Shown: positions 15,674 to 25,600, counted from the stretch's first letter. The stretch: DNA of 64,000 nucleotides from JAGQIB01 sp041393395 (GCA_041393395.1 JAWKKG010000005.1:558001-622000), one strand, 5' to 3'. Numbers and translations are program-made. Notes: generated from the letters alone by a model not told the origin.

Positions 15674-17988
15674 AACGCAGCCAAGGCACACATAGCTCGT
15701 CGGCAGAGCTGAGCAAAGCCGCCGGCCTCCATTCGGATGCAATACGCAAGTACGAGGCCGCGCTTCGAAGCGAGCATGCGATGCCCTTCGAAGAGAGAGC
15801 TCGGCTCCGACTCGGTCTTGCTGATGCCTTCTATCAGTGCAACCGACTGCACGAATCGTGTTCAGCAGTCGAGCCATTCTTGGAGGGTGACGAGTGTGAC
15901 CTCGAAACCCGGGCATCTTCGCTCGTCTTGACCGCGCGAGCGAAGCTTGCGCTGGGACAACTCGAGGTGGCGCTGAAAAGAGCGGGCGAGGCTTCAAGCC
16001 TTCTCCGCGATGGATCCAGCCACGGGACACTGTCAGATGCACTTCGGTGGACTGGGTATGCGTTGCTTCAGCGCGGCGATGTCTCCGGTGCCTACGAAGC
16101 ACTTCGGGATGCGCTTGCCGCCGCCAGGAGGTGCCAGGACGAATGGCGAGAGACCTGCTGCTACAGAGCGCTTGGCAACCTGTCCCGGCAGCGTGGGGAG
16201 TACAGGCAGGCAGTTCGCTACCACGCAGAAGCACTCCAACGATCCAAACAGCTTGGCCTAGCGGACTCCCACGCACGCGAACTCCTTCACCTCGGTCTCG
16301 CGAAGCTCTATCTCGGCGACCTGGTTGATTCCGGCGAGCATCTCGGAGATGCACTCCGCCGTTACTCAGAATTGGACTACGCGCGAGGGGTCATCTCTTG
16401 CCACATCTCGCTTTCGCGACTGCACCTTCGCCGAGGGGATCGCGCCACTTCTGAAAAGAACGCCGAACAAGCGAGAGTTCTGGCAGAAGGAACCGGCCCC
16501 AGCCGCTCCTGGGTGCTCTCCTACGAGGCACTGGGCGACGTGCAGGCTGTAGGCGACGACCCTGCTGGTGCCGCGCAGCACTTCGAATCCGCCCTCTCCG
16601 CAGCCCGCGAGATCTCCCCCACCGGCGACCTCGTCTACGAGATCGAGTGGCGCCTCGGCCTCGCCTACCTCGAACTCGGCCGCCTTGTTGAAGCCGACGA
16701 ACTCTGCCGAGACGCCGTAAATCTGGCCCGTGCGGGAAGCGATCCGCGCGAGACAGGCAACGCCCTCGCTGCCCTCGCGCGTGTCCAGGCCGCTCGTGGC
16801 GACGACGCGTTCTTCGACACGATTCACGAAGCGCTGACTATTTTCCGGGAGCTCCAGCTCCCCTGGGAGCTCGCGGAGACCTATCTCACCGCCGCTCGCC
16901 TCTGTCGCGAGGCGAATCGCGGTGAGCCTGGGGCCTGGCTTGCATACGAGCACAGCGCCCGACGCCTCCGCGCACGACTCGGTCTCGAAGCGGATGTCGA
17001 TAGCGCAGATCCGGCCACCGCGGAGCCCGAGCCGATGACCGTGGTGCTGGAGAACGGAGTCGAACTCCTGGCCCGCTCTCCCTCCATGGTCCGGATGATC
17101 GAAACGGCACGTGATCTCGCCCAGATCGACAACACGGTCTTGATCCAGGGCGAGACCGGCACGGGCAAGGAACTCATCGCGCGTCTGATCCACGACGACG
17201 GCCCGCGCCGCGAGAAGCCGTTCGTTGCCATCAACTGTGCAGCGATCGCCGAGGCGCTTCTCGAGAGTGAACTCTTCGGCCACCGCCGCGGCGCGTTCAC
17301 GGGAGCGGATCGCGACCGACGCGGACATCTCGTCGCTGCGGGCGAAGGCACCGTGTTTCTGGACGAGATCGACAAGGCCCCGGCTGCACTCCAGGCCAAG
17401 CTGCTGCGCGTGCTGGAGGATCGCCAGGTTCTTCCCGTGGGCAGCTCGGCGCCGGTTCCGCTCCGCGCGCGACTCCTGTTCGCCGCGAATCGCGACCTGC
17501 AATCACTCGTGGAGCGCGGCGACTTCCTCCCGGATCTCTTCTACCGCCTGGCCGGCATCAAGCTGGTCCTGCCACCACTCCGCGAACGGCCGGAAGACGT
17601 TTCGGCTCTCGTCCGCTTCGTGCTCCAGAAGATGGAGGGCGTGCACCGAGACGAACCCTACGTTCTCTCGAAGTCCGCTCGCGAAGCCATCCAGGCTTAC
17701 GACTGGCCGGGCAACGTCCGCGAGCTGCGGCATGTTCTCGAAGCCGCGACGTTCTTCGCTCGCGCCGACGGCGTGATAGACCTTCTCCACCTCCCGGAAG
17801 CCATCCGCAGCACGTACGAGCGCGATCGCTTCTACGGTCTCCCGCAGCTCATCGAGCAACTCGAGCGCCGGGAGATCGTCCGCGCCCTCGAGCGCTCCGA
17901 GGGCAACAAGACCCAGGCCGCGCGCATCCTCGGCGTGACCCGCAAGGGGCTCGGCGACCGCATTCGTCGCCTCGGCCTGGACTCCTAG
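15658..17988 (+). CDS. TPR-domain sigma-54-dependent transcriptional activator
   Basis: 776 aa from the GTG at 15658 (GGGGGA 4-5 nt upstream, 16-bp overlap with the peptide gene); an ATG at 15604 is possible. About 450 residues of TPR repeats (for example ALRWTGYALLQRGDVSGAYEAL, CYRALGNLSRQRGEYRQAV) replace the usual receiver domain. A sigma-54 AAA+ domain follows: Walker A GETGTGKE, the sigma-54 contact loop GAFTGA, Walker B GTVFLDEIDKA, arginine fingers in LFYRLAGIKLVLPPLRER, and WPGNVREL. A Fis-type helix-turn-helix ends it (NKTQAARILGVTRKGLGDRI). The TPR block is probably the ligand or partner sensor. A candidate -24/-12 promoter upstream suggests it activates its own operon. Confidence 0.92.
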   Translation: MDHSLERSQGTHSSSAELSKAAGLHSDAIRKYEAALRSEHAMPFEERARLRLGLADAFYQCNRLHESCSAVEPFLEGDECDLETRASSLVLTARAKLALGQLEVALKRAGEASSLLRDGSSHGTLSDALRWTGYALLQRGDVSGAYEALRDALAAARRCQDEWRETCCYRALGNLSRQRGEYRQAVRYHAEALQRSKQLGLADSHARELLHLGLAKLYLGDLVDSGEHLGDALRRYSELDYARGVISCHISLSRLHLRRGDRATSEKNAEQARVLAEGTGPSRSWVLSYEALGDVQAVGDDPAGAAQHFESALSAAREISPTGDLVYEIEWRLGLAYLELGRLVEADELCRDAVNLARAGSDPRETGNALAALARVQAARGDDAFFDTIHEALTIFRELQLPWELAETYLTAARLCREANRGEPGAWLAYEHSARRLRARLGLEADVDSADPATAEPEPMTVVLENGVELLARSPSMVRMIETARDLAQIDNTVLIQGETGTGKELIARLIHDDGPRREKPFVAINCAAIAEALLESELFGHRRGAFTGADRDRRGHLVAAGEGTVFLDEIDKAPAALQAKLLRVLEDRQVLPVGSSAPVPLRARLLFAANRDLQSLVERGDFLPDLFYRLAGIKLVLPPLRERPEDVSALVRFVLQKMEGVHRDEPYVLSKSAREAIQAYDWPGNVRELRHVLEAATFFARADGVIDLLHLPEAIRSTYERDRFYGLPQLIEQLERREIVRALERSEGNKTQAARILGVTRKGLGDRIRRLGLDS

Positions 17989-18032
17989 GCTCCCGCACAA
18001 CTCGCTGCGGTCGCCACCGCAATGGGGCACGG

Positions 18033-18344
18033 CTATTCAGCGCGGCTACGATCTCGCCAGTAGCCGGGACGCCTCAATCCGTGAGCGACCGCGAGAACCT
18101 GAATCGCGGATGCCGTCACACGGTAGACCACGTAGAAGGGGAATCGCCGAAGAACGTAGCGCCGGGTCCCGGAGACGTAACCCGGCCATGCCTCCGGATT
18201 GGACGAGAGGCGTTCGACTGCGTGATCGAGTTCATCCAGAAACGCGGCCGCGACGGACTGGCTCCGGTCGGCGTACCAGGATCGCGCCTCGCCCGCTTCA
18301 CGGACCGCCTCCGCATGGAACTCGACCCGCAGCTTCCCGGTCAA
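18033..18344 (-). CDS. ParE/RelE-superfamily toxin of a type II toxin-antitoxin module
   Basis: 103 aa from a TTG at 18344 that overlaps the antitoxin stop as TTGA; a GTG at 18377 would overlap it by 37 nt. The fold signature is clear: VEFHAEAVREAGEARSWYADRS, then FLDELDHAVERLSSNPEAWPGY, then RRYVLRRFPFYVVYRV and VLAVAHGLRRPGYW, as in ParE toxins that poison gyrase or act as ribonuclease relatives. Length is normal. Convergent with the sigma-54 activator 44 bp away. Target not determinable from sequence. Confidence 0.88.
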   Translation of the reverse strand: MTGKLRVEFHAEAVREAGEARSWYADRSQSVAAAFLDELDHAVERLSSNPEAWPGYVSGTRRYVLRRFPFYVVYRVTASAIQVLAVAHGLRRPGYWRDRSRAE

Positions 18345-18574
18345 TCGCCGGCGATCCGACGCCGGGCCTCGGACCACGGCACGGCGGGGACGGATCCGAG
18401 GTCGAGCTCACGCGCCCGCGCGGCAATCTCCGCCTGCCAGATCGCTTCCGCGGACGGATCCGGGGGCTCCTCCAGGCTGTCCAGCAAGGTGCCCGCGAAC
18501 GCTGCTCGTGCTTCCGGCGGGAGCCGCAGCAGCTCGGCAAGGAGGCGGGTTTCGTTCGGCGTCATCTTCGTCAT
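18341..18574 (-). CDS. Antitoxin, putative addiction-module component family
   Basis: 77 aa, or 74 aa if the ATG at 18565 is used, which has better SD spacing. The sequence (LLRLPPEARAAFAGTLLDSLEE, then IWQAEIAARARELDLGSV, then PWSEARRRIAGD) fits the short helical antitoxins annotated as addiction-module component (TIGR02574 type), which sit directly before a ParE-like toxin and end in a segment that wraps around it. Order antitoxin then toxin, with a 4-nt overlap, is the standard arrangement. Confidence 0.87.
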   Translation of the reverse strand: MTKMTPNETRLLAELLRLPPEARAAFAGTLLDSLEEPPDPSAEAIWQAEIAARARELDLGSVPAVPWSEARRRIAGD

Positions 18575-18690
18575 CCTCGAAGAGGTTCGGAGCGGCGCAA
18601 GCCGTCACGGCACAAGTGTCGGCCCGGTTCGCGACTTCGACAAGTCCTTGTGACCCACCCCGGGATCCGCCCTCGGACGCAACGATCGGA

Positions 18691-18720
18691 GCCGCGCGGG
18701 CAGGAACGACCCCGCGCGGC
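18691..18720 (-). terminator. Hairpin terminator after the DinB gene
   Basis: Perfect 10-bp stem GCCGCGCGGG (18691-18700) with CCCGCGCGGC (18711-18720), 11 nt beyond the minus-strand stop at 18732; T run weak. Confidence 0.68.
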
Positions 18721-18731
18721 CCCGCTACCAG

Positions 18732-19247
18732 CTACGCAAACGGATTCTCATCCGCCGTCGGCCCATAGACCGACGGCAGCGGCACGTCCAGCAACCGCAG
18801 GTACACCGTCAGCTGCCCGCGATGATGGTACAGGTGATTCATCCCGATCACCCGCGCCAGTCCGATCCGCGGCGCCGCGAACACGGGCTTGCCCTGCAGC
18901 GTGGCCGACCACTCGCTCATCGCCTCCTGGTCCGAGGTCTCGCCCCAGATCTTCATGGCCTCCCGCTGGCTCTTCTCGAACGTGTCCAGGATCTCGGCCC
19001 GGTGCTTGGGCGGCCCCTGCTTCTTCGCGCTCGACATCTCGTACGGCGACTGCCGCGACATGTTCGCGATGTGTGCGGGGATCGCGGCGATGTGCAGGGC
19101 GAGCTCGCCGAGCGAGAACGACTTCGCGTGCGGCCGCCAGTCCAGGCGATCCTCGGGAACGCGCTCCAGCAGGCGGCGCGTGGCCTCCGCCTCCTTCTCC
19201 ATCTCCATCATCAACGGGCTCAGCATCGTGGTCGTCTGGGTGCTCAC
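18732..19247 (-). CDS. DinB-family (DfsB-like) four-helix protein
   Basis: 171 aa from a GTG with AAGGAG 7 nt upstream. The DinB fold places metal-binding histidines in LGELALHIAAIP and in NHLYHHRGQLTVYLRLL, both present here. Family members include bacillithiol- and mycothiol-dependent transferases and many of unknown reaction. It is the last gene of an operon-like run ArsR, SRPBCC, DinB, a combination common in soil bacteria and probably controlled by the ArsR protein. Confidence 0.9.
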   Translation of the reverse strand: MSTQTTTMLSPLMMEMEKEAEATRRLLERVPEDRLDWRPHAKSFSLGELALHIAAIPAHIANMSRQSPYEMSSAKKQGPPKHRAEILDTFEKSQREAMKIWGETSDQEAMSEWSATLQGKPVFAAPRIGLARVIGMNHLYHHRGQLTVYLRLLDVPLPSVYGPTADENPFA

Positions 19248-19295
19248 GGGTTTCTCCTTCGTGCGTGGGTGCTCACTGCGTGGGTACTGCTCTCG

Positions 19296-19742
19296 CTAAC
19301 CGAGGATCTTCTGGAGCTTGTCCAGGCTGCCGTTCCATCCGGACTCGTGGCTGTTGCGCGTGGCCTCGTCCGGGAACAGGTCATGCGTCATCACGAACTC
19401 CGTGCCGCCCTTGCCGGCGGGCGTGAGCTCGATCGTCACGCGGCTCTCGAACGGGTTCGCGCCCGTCTCCCAGCCCCACGTGAACACGAGCCGCTTCGGC
19501 GGCTCGATCTCGCGGTACTCGCCGGCCGCGACGTGCACCGCGCCGTCCGGCCCCACGAGATGGAACCGGAACGCGCCGCCGACCCGCAGGTCGACCTCGG
19601 CCAGCGACGAGTCGAATCCCTCCGGCCCGAACCAGCGCTTCACTTCCTCCGGTTTCGTCCACGCCGCGAAGACGCGCTCGGGCGTCGCGGCGAACGTGCG
19701 CCGGAGGATGACGGCGTTTCTCTCTTGGTCTTGGGTCGCCAT
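19296..19742 (-). CDS. SRPBCC (AHSA1-like START fold) protein
   Basis: 148 aa; ATG at 19742 with AAGGA 7 nt upstream. The family pattern is complete: LRRTFAATPERVFAAWTKPEEVKRWFGPEGF, GGAFRFHLVGPDG, GEYREIEPPKRLVFTWGWE, and the C-terminal helix GWNGSLDKLQKIL. These hydrophobic-cavity proteins bind small ligands or assist folding; the substrate is unknown. The conserved fold starts within a few residues of this ATG, so the 103-bp overlap with the end of the ArsR gene is real rather than a start-site error. Confidence 0.9.
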   Translation of the reverse strand: MATQDQERNAVILRRTFAATPERVFAAWTKPEEVKRWFGPEGFDSSLAEVDLRVGGAFRFHLVGPDGAVHVAAGEYREIEPPKRLVFTWGWETGANPFESRVTIELTPAGKGGTEFVMTHDLFPDEATRNSHESGWNGSLDKLQKILG

Positions 19743-20155
19743 GGTTCGTCCTTCTCCACTGGAGGATCGGTGACCGCTGCGGCGGCTCCTGCGGCCGCCC
19801 CTTCGAACGCCCCCTCGAACGAAGGGCTCTCGAGGTAGCGAGCGAGCTGGTCGAGCTGCTTGTCCCAGAACCGCCGGTAGAACGCGAGCCACTCGGCGGC
19901 CGAGCTCATGGGCCCGGCCACGAGCGTGCACTCCCGCTGCCGGCCCACCCGGCGCCGTCGCACGAGCCCCGCGCGCGCCAGCACGTCCAGGTGCTTGGAG
20001 ATGCCGGCGAACGTGGTGTCGTACCGCGTGGCGAGCTCCCCGATCGTCTTCTCGCCCGTGGCGAGCTGGGCCAGGAGGTCCCGGCGGGTGGCGTTCGCCA
20101 GCGCGGCGAACGTGAGATCGAGGGCCTCGGCGGAGGCGGGATGTTGTTCAACCAT
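19640..20155 (-). CDS. ArsR-family transcriptional regulator
   Basis: 171 aa; the winged-helix domain covers residues about 8-95 (LTFAALANATRRDLLAQLATGEKTIGELA, recognition helix FAGISKHLDVLARAGLV, wing RRVGRQRECTLV). No arsenic- or zinc-type cysteines, so it belongs to the subgroup paired with SRPBCC proteins. After about residue 125 the sequence becomes low-complexity (Ala/Gly, then Ser/Arg/Lys) and overlaps the SRPBCC gene by 103 bp in another frame; this tail may be read-through of little function. The start codon lies inside an 18-bp palindrome that is presumably its own operator, directly beneath a good promoter. Confidence 0.9.
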   Translation of the reverse strand: MVEQHPASAEALDLTFAALANATRRDLLAQLATGEKTIGELATRYDTTFAGISKHLDVLARAGLVRRRRVGRQRECTLVAGPMSSAAEWLAFYRRFWDKQLDQLARYLESPSFEGAFEGAAAGAAAAVTDPPVEKDEPWRPKTKRETPSSSGARSPRRPSASSRRGRNRRK

Positions 20156-20191
20156 GTGGTTGAATGTAGGCCATCTGGATCGCCACGTCAA
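20147..20191 (-). promoter_or_regulatory. ArsR operon promoter and operator, predicted leaderless transcript
   Basis: On the minus strand TTGACG (20191-20186), 17 nt, TACATT (20168-20163), then only 7 nt to the ATG at 20155, so transcription should begin at or next to the start codon. The palindrome TTCAACCA-TG-TGGTTGAA (20147-20164) covers the -10, the start site and the first codon. Confidence 0.82.
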
Positions 20192-20292
20192 CTGCCGGGA
20201 GTAGCCTCCGGAGGCACTCACGGGCGGCGCCGTCCTTGGCCTGCACTCTCGCCCCGCGCTATGCTTTTCCGGACCCCAAGAAAGGACGACCC

Positions 20293-22488
20293 ATGAATCG
20301 CCTCGCGATCCTCGGGCTCTCGCTCCTGGTCCCTCTCGCCGGGAGCCCCGCCCCCGCCGACGTTTCCTGCCGCGACTACCGACCGTACGAGTTCCGCCTC
20401 GATCGCACGCTTCTCCCGTACTCCCCGGAAGAGATCGCGTACGCGGACTCACACCTCTTCGGAGCCGCCGGCGCCGACGGGTTCTTCGTGTACACGGAAG
20501 GAGATCCCGGTTTCTGGGTCGAGGTCGCGCACCCCGCCGTGACCGGATTCGTGCACGCCGTGGATGTCTCCGGCGCGCGCGCCTGGGTCGCCGCCGACGA
20601 TCTCCTGGTGTTCGACGTGTCCGATCCGTCCTCGCCCGTCATCCTCGCCACGATTCCGATCGGCGCGCGCTGCGTGCGCTCGTTCGGCGACTTCGCCGCG
20701 GTGGGCCGCGAGGAATCCGATCTCGTCTCCGTGATCGATCTGCAGAACCCGTCCGCTCCGATCGTCACCGATCTCCCGCTCCCCGCGCTTCCCGGCGGCT
20801 CCGCTCCCGGCGTCAGCCGCGACGTCGAGATCGAGAACGGCGTGGCGGCGTTCGGATTCGACGAGGGCCTCGTGTTCGTGAGCGTGTCCGACCCGAGCGC
20901 GCCGACCTACCTCGGGGGGCTCGCGGTCTCCCAGCCGGTCTTCGACATCGCCGGCCAGGGCGGGCTCTGGTACGCAGCATCCGCGCTCGCGGGCCTCCGC
21001 ATCGTGGACGCCACCGACCCGACCGCTCCGTTCGAGCTCGCGTCCGTGAGCGGGAGCTACCGGGCCGTGCTCCTGCTCGGCAATCGAGTGCTCGTCGGCG
21101 ACATGAGACTCCTCGACGTCTCGGACCCCGCGAATCCGGTCGTGGAGCAGACGTTCGGCTGGAACAACGCCCGGGGGTACGTCTCGCTCGGCGGCGAGCG
21201 GATCGTCGGCACGTTCGGCCGGACCGCCTCCCCCGATCCCGGCGAGTTCCTCACGTTCGAGATCCCCGACGAGACGCCGATCCCCCTCGACGGACCGCTT
21301 CCGTTCGGGCAGATGCTCTATCGCGCCGTCGACGGAAACCGCCTCGTCGGCTTCTCGGACGGCAATCTCGAGTGCTGGGACGTGACGGATCCCTTCGATC
21401 CGAGTCTGCTGGGTCTGACCGCCGCCGACTACGGCTATGGCTTCTATGTGCAGCACGGATCGATCGACCTGGAGGGCGACTTCGCAGTGAGCGGCGCCAC
21501 CAACACCAACACCGGGACTCAGGTCTCCGTGGTGGAAGGATGGGATCTCTCCGATCCGAGCGAGCCGCAGCGGGTCCCGGTCCGCTACGTCGGAACGGAC
21601 ATGGGCGCGCCGCGCGTGCGACTGCACGAGGGTTTCGCCTACGCCGCCCCGGGCGCCAGCTCCCTCCGTCGCTTCACGGTTCCGAATCTCGGGACCGCCG
21701 GCGTGGTCTTCCCCGCCGCGGATGTCATCAGCGACTTCGACTGCGCGAACGGATACGCCTTCTCGTCGGGCGGCGGCCTCGAGGTCTTCGACCTGTCCGG
21801 AAGCATGTCCCGGATCGCGCTCTTCCCCGTGCCCGCGGGGTACACGAACTCGCTCGCGCTCGATGGAACCACCGCGTTCGTCACCGGCGGCACCTGGGTC
21901 TACGCGATCGACGTCTCGGATCCCCACACCCCGTCGCTTCTCGGGAGCATCGATCTCAATCCCTGGGTCTGGCGGACGCCGACCCAGCTCCGCCGGCCGA
22001 TCCGGATCGGCGACTACCTCTACGTTGCCACGCCGACGAACGTCGAGGTCGTGGACGTCTCCGACGTGACCGCGCCGGTGCGCGTGGCGGAGATCCCATG
22101 GAGGCCCGAGTTCCCGCAGGGGTTGATGAACTACGCGGGAGTTCTTCTCGACGCACCCGGTACGTTCCTTCCCCCGCAGTGCTTGCTTGCGGTGTCCGCC
22201 CCGCTCCCGGAGGCGGGCCCGTTCCTCGCCGCGTACCCGAACCCGTTCCGTGATCGCGTCACGATCGACTGGGCGCGTCTCGGAAACGTCGGCGCCGCGT
22301 CCCGCCTCGACGTGTACGACGTGCAAGGCCGGCGCGTGCGCTCGATCGCCCGCTCGGCGCAGCAGACGCCGGTCACCGGCTGGGACGGGCGCGACGAACG
22401 CGGCCGTCCCGTCGCCGCCGGCGTCTACTGGCTGCGAGCGCAACGCGGCGAGGAGACGTCGAGTCGACCGGTGGTCCGGTTGCGCTAG
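20293..22488 (+). CDS. Secreted LVIVD-repeat beta-propeller with FlgD-like C-terminus
   Basis: 731 aa; ATG at 20293 with AAAGGA 8 nt upstream. A signal peptide (LAILGLSLLVPLAGSPAPA) precedes at least eight LVIVD-type repeats, recognisable by phrases such as VFDVSDPSSPVILATI, IVDATDPTAPFELASV, LLDVSDPANPV, AIDVSDPHTPSLLGSI and VVDVSDVTAPVRVAEI, which form a propeller on the cell surface or outside it. The final 85 residues are FlgD-like (AAYPNPFRDRVTID, VTGWDGRDERGRPVAAGVYWLRA) and end RPVVRLR. Such propellers are usually binding or scaffold proteins; no ligand can be named. Confidence 0.9.
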   Translation: MNRLAILGLSLLVPLAGSPAPADVSCRDYRPYEFRLDRTLLPYSPEEIAYADSHLFGAAGADGFFVYTEGDPGFWVEVAHPAVTGFVHAVDVSGARAWVAADDLLVFDVSDPSSPVILATIPIGARCVRSFGDFAAVGREESDLVSVIDLQNPSAPIVTDLPLPALPGGSAPGVSRDVEIENGVAAFGFDEGLVFVSVSDPSAPTYLGGLAVSQPVFDIAGQGGLWYAASALAGLRIVDATDPTAPFELASVSGSYRAVLLLGNRVLVGDMRLLDVSDPANPVVEQTFGWNNARGYVSLGGERIVGTFGRTASPDPGEFLTFEIPDETPIPLDGPLPFGQMLYRAVDGNRLVGFSDGNLECWDVTDPFDPSLLGLTAADYGYGFYVQHGSIDLEGDFAVSGATNTNTGTQVSVVEGWDLSDPSEPQRVPVRYVGTDMGAPRVRLHEGFAYAAPGASSLRRFTVPNLGTAGVVFPAADVISDFDCANGYAFSSGGGLEVFDLSGSMSRIALFPVPAGYTNSLALDGTTAFVTGGTWVYAIDVSDPHTPSLLGSIDLNPWVWRTPTQLRRPIRIGDYLYVATPTNVEVVDVSDVTAPVRVAEIPWRPEFPQGLMNYAGVLLDAPGTFLPPQCLLAVSAPLPEAGPFLAAYPNPFRDRVTIDWARLGNVGAASRLDVYDVQGRRVRSIARSAQQTPVTGWDGRDERGRPVAAGVYWLRAQRGEETSSRPVVRLR

Positions 22489-22509
22489 AGCCGACGGTCA
22501 AAGTCGACG

Positions 22510-22550
22510 CGTTCGTGGGGCCGTGCAAGCGGTCCCACGAACGTCTTCTT
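22510..22550 (+). terminator. Rho-independent terminator
   Basis: 14-bp arms 22510-22523 and 22530-22543 with one G-U wobble, 6-nt loop, then TCTTCTT. Confidence 0.85.
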
Positions 22551-22663
22551 CCCCGACTTGCCAGCGCGCTCTCCTCTCTGGCACCTTCCCCCCATCAGGG
22601 CCGTCCTCGGCCGCCACCTCGGCCCCGGCTCGGGACGCCCCGCGTGTCGCAGAGGTGGTTCTC

Positions 22664-25600
22664 ATGACTCCCCCGACTGTCTGCTCCCGGAACTCCACGC
22701 TTTCGCCGACTCCGCCCGCTCGCCCTTCGCCTTCGACGCTCTCCGCGCCGTTCGCGCCGCTCGCGATCGCAACACTTCTGTTCGTCGCGGCGCCCGCCGC
22801 CCAGGCGCAGAACCCGATCGCGCTCGAGAACGCGCTCCCCGGCAACCCGGCTTCCGAGTGGGAAGTTGCCGGCGCGGGCGACGCGAGCATCCAGGGTTTC
22901 GCCACCGAGATGAGCGTGGATCAGGGCGAGACCGTGTTCTTCAAGATCGACACCGACGCCACGAACTACCGGCTCGACATCTATCGCCTCGGCTACTACT
23001 CCGGCCTCGGCGCGCGCCTGGTCGCCACCGTGCAACCGTCCGCCACGCTTCCGCAGACCCAGCCGGCGCCCGTCACCGATCCGAGCACCGGCCTCGTGGA
23101 TTGCGGCAACTGGGCCGTGTCCGCGTCGTGGGCGGTCCCGACCACCGCCGTGTCCGGCGTGTACGTCGCGAAGCTCGTGCGCGAGGATCCCGAGGACGGG
23201 CGCGCGAGTCACGTGATCTTCGTGGTGCGCGACGACGGCGGCGGCTCGCAGCTCCTGCTCCAGACGAACGACTCCGCCTGGCAGGCCTACAACACCTACG
23301 GAGGCAACAGCCTCTACACCGGTTCGCCGGACGGCCGCGCGTACAAGGTCAGCTACAACCGTCCGTTCACCACGCGCTGCTGCGACTTCCCCGGCGGCGC
23401 GATCGTGTCGTGGTTCTTCGGCGCGCAGTACCCCATGGTGCGGTGGCTCGAGCGCAACGGATACGACGTCTCCTACACGACCTCGGTCGACAGCGATCGT
23501 CGCGGCGCCGAGATCCTGGACCACGACGTATTCATCTCCGTGGGCCACGACGAGTACTGGTCCGGCGGCCAGCGCGCGAACGTGGAGGCCGCGCGCGATG
23601 CCGGCGTGCATCTCGCGTTCTTCAGCGGCAACGAGGTCTTCTGGAAGACGCGCTGGGAACCGAGCATCGACGGCACCGCCACGCCGTACCGCACGCTCGT
23701 CTGCTACAAGGAGACGCACGCGAACGCGAAGATCGACCCGCTGCCCGGCGTGTGGACCGGCACCTGGCGCGACCCGCGCTTCAGCCCGCCCGCCGACGGC
23801 GGCCGTCCCGAGAACGAGCTCCTGGGCACGATCTTCACCGTGAACGGCATCCGCAACGACGCGCTCGAGGTCCCCGAGGCGGATGGCAAGATGCGGCTCT
23901 GGCGCAACACGTCCGTCGCCGCACTGCTCCCCGGCCAGGTCGCGACGTTCGGGGCCGGCACGCTCGGATTCGAGTGGGACGAGGATCTGGACAACGGCTT
24001 CCGCCCGGCGGGCCTCGTCCGCATGTCCACCACGACCGTGAGCGGCGTGCCGCTGCTGCAGGACTACGGTTCCACGTACGCGTCCGGCACCGCCACGCAC
24101 CACCTGCTGCTGCACCGGCGCCCGAACGGCGCGTACGTGTTCAGCGCCGGCACCGTGCAGTGGTCCTGGGGACTGGACGCCACGCACGACAAGCCCGGCC
24201 CGCCGGAAGACGTTCGAATCCAGCAGGCCACCGTGAACCTGTTCGCGGACCTCGGCGTGCAGCCGACGACGCTGCAGGCCGGACTCACCGCCGCCATCGC
24301 CTCCTCCGATGCCACCGATCCCGTATCCGTCGTGGTGTCGCCCGGCGCCGGCAGCTCCGTCACCAGCGGCGCGCCCACGCTGATCACCGGCACCGCCACC
24401 GACGTCGGCGGGCGCGTGGGCGGCATCGAGGTCTCGGTGGATGGCGGCGCGACCTGGCATCCCGCCGACGGCCGCGACGCCTGGACGTACGTGTGGACCC
24501 CGGGCGCCCCCGGCTCCGCCACGATCCGCTCGCGCGCGGTGGACGACACCGGCAATCTCGAGACTCCGGATGCGGGCGTGACCGTGACGATCGATCCCGC
24601 CGGCCCCGTCTCCTGCCCGTGCCACATCTTCGCGGAGGCTATCGGCGGCAACGCCGCGAACGATCCGAACTCGGTCGAGGTGGGCGTGCGCTTCTCCGCG
24701 GATCGCGCCGGCGTGGTGAGCGGTCTGCGCTTCTACAAGCCGGGGGCTTCCACGGGCGGCGTGCACGTCGGCACCCTGTGGACGAACGGCGGCACGCCGC
24801 TGCGCAGCGCCGTGTTCACGAACGAGACGGACTCCGGCTGGCAGGAGGTCGCGATCGAGGAGATCGAGATCGCGCCGGGCACGCTGTACGTCGCCTCGGT
24901 GCTCATGCCGCAGGGTAACTACGCGGCGTCGAACGGGTACTTCACGAACCCCGTGGACAACTCCCCGCTGTACGCGCCGCAGGACGGCGCCGGCGGATTC
25001 GCGAACGGCGTGTACGTGTATGGCACCGGCGGCTTCCCCACGCAGACGTTCCAGTCCACGAACTACTGGGTCGACGTGGTCTTCGACACGCTCGCTCCCG
25101 CCACCCCGTGCGTGGCCGACGTGACCACCGAGGACTTCCTGCTCGGCGACGTCGGCGGCGGCACGTACGTGTTCGAGGAGGACGGCGGCAAGGTGACGCT
25201 CGCGCCGGCGGCCGGCGCCGAGTTCTTCGGCACGGCGCTGCCCGGCGGCTGGTCCGGCGGACCGTGGACCGGCGGCGGCACGCTGGTCGTGGAGAACGGT
25301 CTGCTTCGTCTCGACGGCGCGCGCGCCAGCGCCGACGCGACGTTCCCCTCCGGTCGCTCGCTGGAGTTCGTGGCGACGTTCGGCGGCGGCGCGTACCAGC
25401 ACGTGGGCCTCTCGGCCGGCGCCGACGTGAGTGCGCCCTGGGCGCTGTTCAGCACGTTCCTCGGCGGCGCACTGTACGCGCGCACGAGCAACGGCACGGA
25501 CACGTTGATTCCGGGCTTCTGGCTCGGCGCGCCGCACCAGTACCGCATCGACTGGCAGCCGAGCGGCTTCACGTTCTGGATCGACGGCGCGTCCGTCGCG

